Shown piece after piece: positions 55,926-64,000 of a stretch of DNA of 64,000 nucleotides. The position numbers and the translations under genes were made by a program. The notes beneath the pieces were generated by a model. That model had not been told where the DNA came from. It was given only the letters and a program-made list of their open reading frames with translations, and did no database searches. Origin of the DNA: Cordilura impudica (Eukaryota; Arthropoda; Insecta; Diptera; Scathophagidae); the NCBI GenBank assembly GCA_963682025.1, contig OY821521.1, positions 172,333,665 to 172,397,664 on the forward strand. The letters are read 5' to 3'. The first letter of the stretch is position 1, and each line of letters starts with the position of its first letter.

Positions 55926-56099
55926 TTAGGCTTATTAATTAGAACAGAAAACCAAAGACAGAACTAAGTGGATTAACAAAACTAGTCATAGAAAAAATAA
56001 AAGAGCATAAAAATATACAGTTTAAATCTCAAATTGCAAAACTAATGGCAGACAAAATTACATCACGAAAGGAAATGTTTTATAGCCACTTAAATAGAG

Positions 56100-58720
56100 T
56101 TCTATCCGCAATTCCCTGCGGTGACATCGTTGTAATGATGGGCGACTTCAACGCGCAGATAGGCCCCGACAACACAGGACGAGAACAAATAATGGGGTAA
56201 ACACGCAACTGGAAGGATGAATGAAAACGGTAAGCTGAAGCATGCGACAGTGCCAATCTTGTGATAGGGGGAACCTTATTCCCTCACAAAAGAGTGCACA
56301 AGATAACGTGGTTATCGCCTGCCAATGAGACAGAAAACCAAATCGACCACATAACTATTAGCAGGACCTGGCGCAGTAGCCTTCTGGATGTGCGATCTAA
56401 ACGGGGAGCTGATTGCAACTCAGATCACCATCTAGTTGTTGGAAACTTACGGATTAGGGTAGCTGCCATCCGTAAACCTGAATCTACAGCGCGAAAGTAC
56501 GATATAGCTAAGTTGAAAAACCCGCAAACTCTTAGCAATTACAGAGAAAAACTAAAAGCCGGACTAGCTATACAACAATCTCATCCTTTCTCTGAATGGC
56601 TAACAGTTAAAAGTAACTTTGTTGATGCTGCAAGAAATCACATCGGTCACAAAGTACCTAAGAAAACCCATTGGGTGTCTGATGCCACCTGGAACTTCAT
56701 TCTTGAAAGGAAAGCCTTAAAAGAGAAATTAGCCAAAACACTCGGTGAGAAATACTCTCTAATACACACATACGTACAACAAGACAAGCTGGTCAAGCGT
56801 AGCGCCCGGAATGTGGTATAATAATTTGCATCGGATGCACAAAAACTTCAGGAGCATAGATCCAAGGATCTCTATAGCATCACCAAAAAACTAACTGGAA
56901 AAAACTTTTCGAATACCAGACCGCGGCGAACTCACATCTACGAAAGACCAACTGGAAATATGGAAACAGCATTATTCCAATATGCATTCCTTAACTTCTA
57001 ACTACCAAAATATATGCACCTGCGATTCCCACGAAATAAGGCAAGATATTTCTATTGAATGTCCAGATATCGCAGAAGTTATGAATGCTGTAGATCATTT
57101 AAAAACGAACAAGTCCCCTGGAGCCGACAACATATCGCCCGAGATACTACAGCGAACATATTGCTTCCTCTTATTCAGAACTTCTGGCTCACACATGAAC
57201 TTGATTCAAATTTAAAAGAAGGTTTTATAGTAAATATCCCCAAAAAGGGTGACCTAACAAACTTTAAGAACTGGCGAGTAAGGGAGTAAGATCATAGCGC
57301 AAATCATTAATCGGAGAATATCCGACACCATACTAAGGGATCTAAGACCCGAACAAGCTGGCTTCCGGCCCAAAAATCCTGTGTAGACCACATCAATAGT
57401 CTGCGAATAATCATAGAGAAATCTACAGAACTACGCTTTCCGCTTTACCTGTTGTTTATCGACTTTGAAAAAACATTTGATACTCTGAATCAAAACGCAA
57501 TATGGAGCGCTCTTGCTTGTAAAGGGGTCTCACCCAAAATCATAAGCCTTACTCAAACTCTTTACCGTGATGTTAAATGTCGTGTAGTCCACAATAACAC
57601 TCTGAGTAGTACTTTCAATGTTGTAACTGGTGTCCGCCAGGGCTGCGTGCTCCCTTGCTTTTTAATATCGTCCCAGATGTTATAGTTCGTAATGGTACTC
57701 AAGCTAATAGAGGTATCAACTTGGTTCTTAATCAACAACTCGAGAGCCTTAAGTATGCAGATGATATCTCCCTCCTCTCTCACAGCTACAAAGAGATGAC
57801 ATCTAAACTTAAATGCATCGAAACAGAGGTCATAAAAGCTGGTCTAAAAATAATATCGCTTTTTAATATCGTCCTAGATGTTATAGTTCGTAATGGTACT
57901 CAAGCTAATAGAGGTATCAACTGGGTTCTTAACAACTCGAGAGCCTTAAGTATGCAGATGATATCTGCCTCCTCTCTCACAGCTACAAAGATATGACATC
58001 TAAACTTAAATGCATCGAAACAGAGGTCATAAAAGCTGGTCTAAAAATAAACGTAAATAAGAGTAAGCATAGAGAACATTAAACTAGAAGAAGTCTTGTC
58101 ATTTTGCTACCTAGGCAGCATCGTAACAAACACAGGTGGCTTCAGCAAAGATGTAGCGTACCGAATCTCAAAGGCCAACCAAATATTTGGTACCCTTCGG
58201 TCACTATAGAAATCTTATGTCATATCCAAGAACACTAAGATCGCTATCTTTAACTCTTGTGTCAAGTCTGTGCATGCGAGACGTGGAATACGATAGAACA
58301 CGACGTAAACTCCCTACAAGTGTTTGTTAATCGATGTCTCCGAAGAATATTAAAAGTTTTCCGCTATCTTTAACTCTTGTCTCAAGTCTGAGATTTGTGG
58401 CCTAACACCATACGTAATGCGGAGCTCTGGATACAAACAAATCAGCGGTCAATCCATATTGATTCTTGAACCGCAAATGGTGCTGGATTAGTCACACGCT
58501 GCCCAGGTCTTCAGATGACACAGCTAAAATTGCCATTGACTGGAACCCACAGGGTAGGACACGAAGTGTAGGCAGACCGTTGCACACGTGGCGTCGACAA
58601 CTGAACATCGAAGTCAGCGCCGTAGTGACCTAAGCTGGAGAGAAGTCAAATTAATATCATCGAACCGAACCGAATGGAATAGATTCGTTGTGGCCCTTTC
58701 TTCCCAATAGGAACCACAGG
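56100..58720 (+). pseudogene. endonuclease/reverse transcriptase of the RTE-like LINE
   Basis: Endonuclease part: VVMMGDFNAQIG, NQIDHITISRTWR and GADCNSDHHLV. RT part: KTNKSPGADNISPEIL, FIVNIPKKGDLTNFKNWR, PEQAGFRP, LFIDFEKTFD, TGVRQGCVL and YADDISLLSH. C-terminus: CYLGSIVTNTGG and TWRRQLN. It has several stops and frameshifts. The segment with the YADD box is tandemly duplicated (57657-58054). Clade placement among RTE-like elements is tentative. Confidence 0.75.
57657..58054 (+). repeat. tandem duplication of about 200 bp within the RTE-like RT
   Basis: 57657-57857 and 57858-58054 are about 95% alike, both starting GCTTTTTAATATCGTCC and ending GGTCTAAAAATAA. Each copy carries the YADD catalytic segment; the second has a four-base loss near 57930 that shifts its frame. 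Confidence 0.88.
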
Positions 58721-59469
58721 ACATAATATATATATATTAAATATGAACGCATAATTAAACTTAAAATTCATTTCCCTTTCCTGGAAGGTCTCAGAAATAA
58801 TAATGATCCAAAAACCTGGAAAAAAAATTTCAATGAAGTCAAGTCTTATAGACCCATATCTCTCCTTCTTGTAATGAGAAAATTATTTGAAAAACTTTTT
58901 AAAAGAAGATTAAAAGAAATAATAGCTGTTAAACAAGTGGTACCCCTCATCAATTTGGTTTCCGGGAAAAGCACTCGACTATAATAGCACTCGACATACA
59001 ATAGAAAAAACCTTAGAACAAAAGAAGGTTCTGCCATCTTATTAAACGTGGCGCAAGCTTTCGATAAAGTCTGGCATAAAGGACTTCACAACATGGGTCA
59101 AACATGCTCAAATTTAAAAAAAATTGGTCCAATATTATATGAATTGTATACAGCCAATCAACAGTAATATAGCTAGCTACCTTCGCTGATGATTCTTGTA
59201 ATGTATCAATAGGAAACGGAAAAATAGAATCTACTAGAAATCTTTATGCGGCAGTTGATACGATAGTTTACTGGACAGAAACTTGGAGATTAAAACTAAA
59301 TGAAATCATATCAATTCACGTTGACTTCACAAACAAAAACATAACTTATAAACAAATAAAAACTTTGTAGTTCCAATAGAAAACTGTGCAAAGTATCTCT
59401 GCATCACATTGGATGCTAGACTTAACTGCAAGGAACACATTAAAAAGAAACAAACAGAGCTAAATCTAA

Positions 59470-59871
59470 TGCCGTTTTCTTTTCTGACAAAAAATGACGC
59501 ACTTTATTTCCACTTTTTTCGAAAAATGTATTTTTTTTATATATTCTGAATTAAGAGCAACCTTATCTTATACATCAATTGAAAAGTCTCAAAGTCGAGC
59601 CCTGGTAAGTCGAAAAAATTGCTGCCATTGACTTCTTTGAAGTCGTAGTGCGAGAATATTTCCCCATTGTTCCCCTTTTTTGAATATGTTCACCTTATGA
59701 CTTCAAAGAAGATAATAATCGGATTTTTTTTGCATTTTGTGAACACAATACTTTGAGACCTTTTGATTCATGTATAAGGTAAGGTTTCTCTGAATTCAGA
59801 ATAAATAAAAAATACACTTTAAAAAAAAGTGCAAATAAAATGCGACATTTTTGTCAGAAAAAAAAACGGCA
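59470..59871. mobile_element. MITE, same family as 18084-18619, 402 bp
   Basis: Ends TGCCGTTTTCTTTTCTGACA / TTTTGTCAGAAA...CGGCA, with TAA duplicated at 59467-59469 and 59872-59874. It lacks part of the internal hairpin of the other copy. Inserted in the jockey-clade LINE. Confidence 0.78.
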
Positions 59872-60046
59872 TAAAATATAAAAAATTTAAATGGCTTATT
59901 GGAAGACACTCAAAAGTTTCAATGGAAAATAAATTGCTGATCTACAATTAAGTAATAAAACCAGTATGGATCTATGAATCGTAACTATGGAGATGTGCAG
60001 CTAAAACAAACTGAAAGTATTCACCGATTTCGAAACAAAATCATTA

Positions 60047-60339
60047 AGGCCTAGTTACCCCCGCGTAACGGTTTCGGCGGGAATCAGCTGATTCAACCTG
60101 TCCTATGAAAAACACATACAAATGCTTACTCAGCTTAAGCTAAACGTATCGTATCGTTATCTTCTGTTGATTTTAGATTTTTGCTACGTTTGTACGTGAT
60201 ATTTGTGAACAGCTGATAAAGTTTGGTTAATTTTACACAGCAACATGCTGGTTCGTTTTTTACGTTCTATAATTGCACTAAATGCCAACGTTACGATACG
60301 ATACGATTACATTTTAACAACGTGTTAGTAACTAGGCCT
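60047..60339. mobile_element. 293-bp MITE, AGGCCTAGTTAC ends, TTA target duplication
   Basis: AGGCCTAGTTAC at 60047 and GTAACTAGGCCT ending at 60339; TTA at 60044-60046 and 60340-60342. Contains inverted GTAACGGT/CGTTACGATACG motifs. Non-coding. Confidence 0.72.
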
Positions 60340-60610
60340 TTAGAGACGTTATAAACGCGCCCTGGCATGTCAGTCACTGAAGCAAAAAATTATGCGAATA
60401 GATTATAACGTCATAACAACCCAGAAGCTTCCATCTTATGTAGTGAAGAAATCTACTTAAGACGACTGAAGAGAAGCGAGCCACATAATCTAGTGACTAA
60501 TATTGTATAAATTTAAATTAGTTATGGAAATGAATTACTTGATAACTTAAACTAGGTGTAATTTAATGAAATGTACACTTTTTTCTTATTAAATAAAACA
60601 AAAAAAAATA

Positions 60611-61093
60611 TTATGATTAAATAAAATATAGTTTTAGACCCTGCGTTATATGTGTTTTAATAAACAGATTCTTGATAGTGTCATCCAGTGTATGGCGACA
60701 TATTGAATAAAACCAAAGTTTGAAAAACAAAATTATTGACCTCAAAGACTTAATTCTGTGGTTTTCTGGAATAACCGCGTATGTCCATTTTTGTCAGATT
60801 TGAGTTAACGATGCCAAATATATTAATTTTTAACGCTCTTTACATGTATTCAATTTAAAAAAAAAAAAATATGTTGACCATTTCTGAGTTTTTTCTTTAA
60901 ATAACGACGTAACTTAAATGTTTATTTAATTTATTTGCAGCACTAACGACGTATGTCAACCTACGTTTGATCGCTGACAAATTATTTTCTCAGAAAACGA
61001 CAAATAGCGACATACGTTGTTATTAATGAAAAAAAAAAATGCAAAATAATTTTGGATTAGTTTTCAGTTTATAACCACTTATAAAAAAAAAAT
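60611..61093. other. dispersed repeat remnants downstream of the LINE
   Basis: TTTTAATAAACAGATTCTTG followed by a GACATCCAGTGTATGGCGA-like motif recurs at about 63855-63900. CGACGTATGTCAACC and its inverse recur around 60960-61020 and 61630. No gene. Confidence 0.4.
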
Positions 61094-61459
61094 CATGTGA
61101 GTCCGATCACAGGGGAGATGTGTAAACATCTAGTAATTAAAGATTTTTTTATGTCATTTTTTAAAATCAAACAGAAAACGTCATCTATGTATCACTTATA
61201 GCCAAAACTGTTTCAGCTAATTCAACAACCCTTTGCTATAACACGTTAAAAATAATCCAATATAAACGTATATGGATAAGTGATACATAGATGACGCCTT
61301 TAAAAAAGTGGCATAAAAAAACAATTTGATATCATAATTTCTTCACCAATACAATCATAAGTCACACACCGATTTGTGTTACAGCTCTCACCGATTTGTG
61401 TTACGCTGTTTTTGGGATTGTATTGTGAAATATAAATTTACCCCCTGCGCGTGTAGATG
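61094..61459 (+). mobile_element. GATGTGTAAACATC-ended repeat, short copy without satellite
   Basis: Left end ATGTGAGTCCGATCACAGGG, right end CGCGTGTAGATG, 366 bp. The sequence CGTCATCTATGTATCACTTA near the left is inverted at about 61275-61297. The AAAAATGA core of the other copies is absent. Confidence 0.6.
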
Positions 61460-62555
61460 TTTACACATCAAAACTTGTGTGTTTATTTCTGTTATTTTTT
61501 GCCACTATTATTCTTGATACGTTATATGCTCATCCTAAGTTCCGTTAACTTTTTGTTGACGAACAAAAATATCCATTTTTCAAGCAACAACAACTTATGT
61601 CTACATGGGTGTTTGCAAAGAAAACGACGTTTGTCGACATAAGTTGTTTTGGCTGCACACACTTTAAGTCTAATTTACATATAGTTTTTTTCGTCCTTCT
61701 CTAGGATCTATTCCTCTGAAGATTTTTGACTCAAAATTTTATTTAAAGTATTTATTGCCCATGACTACAGGACTGTTATATAAAAAGCTCTAAAATCTTT
61801 ATAATTTCAAATATAACGTTTTTTGGCTCCCCCATTTTGATTTTATGACATACGCGGTTATTCTAGAAAACCACAGAATTATTTTTTCGATTAATTAGAA
61901 CAAATATTTCGATCTCACTTAATTTGGTAAAGAATAAAAATTCTGACGTATTCGAAATATTAAGCAGATAATTGCACAACCCCAAGAAGACCGAAGGGTT
62001 AAATTTTAAAAAATTATGAGTCAGATTTTAAAGAACGGTCTTACAAAGAAATTTTTTGAAAAATATGTAATTTTTAGATAAATTATTATATGAAATGCAG
62101 AAAATTCAAAAAAGTGTCATCCTAAAGATGTGGATGTCGAAATATTATATAAAACAGTAGTTTTAAAAGAAAATTTATTGGGCACAGAAGCTTAACTATT
62201 TTTTGAATTGATTGCAACAAATATTTCGATCTCCCTTAATTCTTTCAATTACAACCTTTTGTTAGACAAACAAAAATTCGAACTCATTTGATGATATTAA
62301 GCCGATATTTGCACAATCTAATATATTTTACACCTTTTTCTAAGATTATGTCATTCTAAAAACATGAAGGTTAAATTTTCAAAAATTATAAGCCAAATTT
62401 CAGTGGACGGTCTTGCCAAGTTTCAGCGAAATCTGAAGAAAAATATAGAATATTTAGATAAATTTTTATGGAAAATGTAGAAAATATGAAACACAAAAAA
62501 ATCAGATAATTATTGCACTTTATTATTAAATAGGTTTATAGTTTAAGACCCAAAA
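61460..62555. repeat. diverged dispersed/tandem repeats
   Basis: Units sharing AACAAATATTTCGATCTC (61903, 62216) and a motif of TTTAAAGAACGGTCTTAC or GTGGACGGTCTTGCCAAG occur at about 62025 and 62405, and again at 63325. No coding region. Confidence 0.5.
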
Positions 62556-63078
62556 CATCTATACGCGCAGGGTGGTAAATTTATATTTCACAATACAATC
62601 ACAAAAACAGCGTAACATGTGAGACGTAAGAAAAAATCGGTGTGGCTTATGATTGTATTAGTTAAAAAATTATGATATGTAATAACCTGTTTGGAAATTA
62701 AAAATGAAATATAAAAAAGGAAAAATAAAAAATAAAAAATGAAAAATGAAAAATTAAAAATAAAAATGAATGAAAAATTAAAAATAAAAAATGAAAAATA
62801 AAAAATGAAAAATGAAAAACGAAAAATTGAAAATAAAAATTGAAAAATGAAAAATTAAAAATAAAGAAATTAAAAATAACAAATTAAAAACGAAAAACGA
62901 AAAATTAAAAATTAACCGGTTGAAATAATAATAAATATTTTTATATTAGCAGAGCCCCTGCAGTTGATTGCTATAAGTGATACATAGATGACGCTTCCTG
63001 TTTGATTTTAAAAAAGTGCCATAAAAAAAATCTTTAATTACTAGATGTTTACACATCTCCCCTATGATCGGACTCACA
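62556..63078 (-). mobile_element. GATGTGTAAACATC-ended repeat, copy with satellite core
   Basis: Runs from CATCTATACGCGCAGGGTGG to CCTATGATCGGACTCACAT, with AAAAATGAAAAATTAAAAA satellite at about 62697-62918. The flanking sequence (AGTTTAAGACCCAAAA / TATTTTTTTAAATTGAGAAT) occurs uninterrupted at about 63798-63832. Confidence 0.62.
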
Positions 63079-64000
63079 TTATTTTTTAAATTGAGAATAT
63101 CTGCGTATTGTTTTTTAATAAACACATGTTTTGAAAACAAATTTATTGGCTACAAAAGCTCAATTATTTTTTCCATTAATTACAATAAATATATCGGACT
63201 TGTTTGAGGATATGAAGCAGATATTTGCAGAATCTAATATCTTTTCTGCCTTTTACTAAGATTGGGTCATTCTGGAACCACGAATACAGAAGAGTAAAAT
63301 TTAAAAAATATTTGTCAGATCTCAAAGAACGGTCTTATCAAAGTTTAGCGAAGTCCTTCGAGAAATATGAATTATTTAAAATTTTTATTTAAAATGTAGA
63401 ATTTCCTGACATTTGGCCTTTGACCTCGGTGAGCTAGAAAGATTAAAATCAGAACTATAAAACCTGAGTTCAGATTATAAAAATATACAAAACTGTATAT
63501 AAATAAGTATATATAGTATATCACCTTGCGTGATGCACCTTCTATTTATTCGATCTAGTGATCCTTCAAAATAATTTGTCTCCGTAAAGAAAACGAACTA
63601 AAAAATACGAGCTAAATAGAAAAATATCCACGTTAAAACCTGTCTTTAGACTACAAAAATATTCAAGCTAGAACCAGATTTTTGATCATTACGAGCTACA
63701 ACTTCACACTTTAAATAGATTCATAATTAACATTACTTAAGATAAAAGATCTGCCATAAAAGCTGACAAATAAAAAGTTCATTAAATAGGTTTATAAGTA
63801 GTTTAAGACCCAAAAATATTTTTTTTAAATTGAGAATATCTGCGTATTGTTTTTTAATAAACAGATTCTTAAAAAAGATGACATCCAGTGGATGGCGAAA
63901 TATTAAATAACACATGTTTTGAAAACAAATTTATTGGCTACAAAAGTTCAATTATTTTTTCCATTAATTACAATAAATATATCCGACTCGTTTGAGGATA
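63079..64000. repeat. dispersed repeats, including an uninterrupted target site
   Basis: 63100-63240 recurs at 63830-64000 (AACACATGTTTTGAAAACAA, ACAAATTTATTGGCTACAAA). The array continues past the window edge. Nothing coding. Confidence 0.5.

Larger units (their letters stand above)
56097..58736 (+). mobile_element. non-LTR retrotransposon, RTE-like, nested and 5'-truncated
   Basis: Target duplication TTAAATA at 56090-56096 and 58737-58743. Starts inside the endonuclease; ends with a short (TA)n tail. Inserted in the jockey-clade LINE. Confidence 0.78.
53976..60610 (+). mobile_element. jockey-clade LINE, 5'-truncated, with four nested insertions
   Basis: LINE pieces are 53976-54281, 55926-56096, 58737-59469, 59872-60046 and 60340-60610. 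They encode, in order, an endonuclease end (MNSDHS), the linker (LTDWEYFKYQLENNI, QPFTTEIL), RT blocks (VKSYRPISLL, MRKLFEKLFKRRLKEI, LNVAQAFDKVWHKGL, an ADDSCNVSIGNG-like catalytic box, WRLKLNEIISIH) and the C-terminal NAPWHVS-like end. The 3' end is an A-rich tail at about 60597-60609. Many stops. The pieces join cleanly when the insertions are removed. Confidence 0.75.

Noticed and set aside
60650..64000. A gene or cnn first exon in the last 3 kb
   Set aside because: Only short frames in repeated AT-rich DNA; no CM1-upstream-like sequence or donor in the right phase could be recognised.
1..64000. tRNA, rRNA, CRISPR, bacterial operon or phage-type systems
   Set aside because: None seen; the composition and splicing are those of an insect nuclear genome.

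Overview
The window looks like nuclear DNA of a higher fly. It is very AT-rich, has spliced genes with GT-AG introns, and carries dense Tc1/mariner, Transib, hAT, non-LTR and DINE-1/mini-me-type repeats. A calyptrate (blowfly/house-fly-like) source is my inference, from a Drosophila-like centrosomin gene plus mini-me-type repeats. Nothing points to a prokaryote: no operons, CRISPR array, rRNA or tRNA was seen.

The only host gene I can support is centrosomin (cnn), on the minus strand. Eight coding exons lie at 50475-49979, 49849-49646, 49529-49362, 49176-48448, 40671-40447, 38716-38534, 25037-22931 and 12960-12674 (stop). All junctions have AG acceptors, GT donors and matching phases, giving about 1,465 residues from just upstream of the CM1 motif to the C-terminal CM2 motif. 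The first exon(s), with the start codon and promoter, were not found; they lie upstream of 50475 or outside the window. The product is the coiled-coil scaffold of the pericentriolar material.

The rest is transposon and satellite, almost all inside cnn introns or flanks. 1-12.6 kb: a partial hAT-type copy, several mini-me-type repeats with (GGAC)n tracts, and about 4 kb of AAAAATGG-type low-complexity repeat. One mini-me copy is interrupted by an intact 361-residue DD41D mariner. 13.0-22.7 kb (last intron): a 5-kb array built on the palindrome TTTTCTATAGAAAA, a hairpin MITE with TTA target duplication, and a hAT element with 8-bp target duplication. 25.5-29.8 kb: a dead DD41D mariner split by a 3.07-kb Transib (RAG1-related) element with CACAGTG ends, CAACG target duplications and a decayed RAG1-like transposase; the Transib itself contains a 775-bp foldback. 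30-38 kb: a jockey/CR1-like LINE inside a mini-me copy, a second hAT copy, and an older hAT-like element. 39-48 kb: a Tc1 relic, a DD34D mariner containing a LINE with RT and RNase H, and another Tc1/mariner relic. 50.6-64 kb: a minisatellite interrupted by a second DD41D mariner pseudogene, then a jockey-clade LINE carrying four nested insertions, then decayed dispersed repeats.

I found no new multi-gene system. The most notable objects are the Transib-in-mariner nest, the intact DD41D element with its empty site in the same window, the palindromic intronic array, a 1.64-kb TIR element without coding capacity, and a repeat family whose core appears able to expand into simple-sequence DNA.
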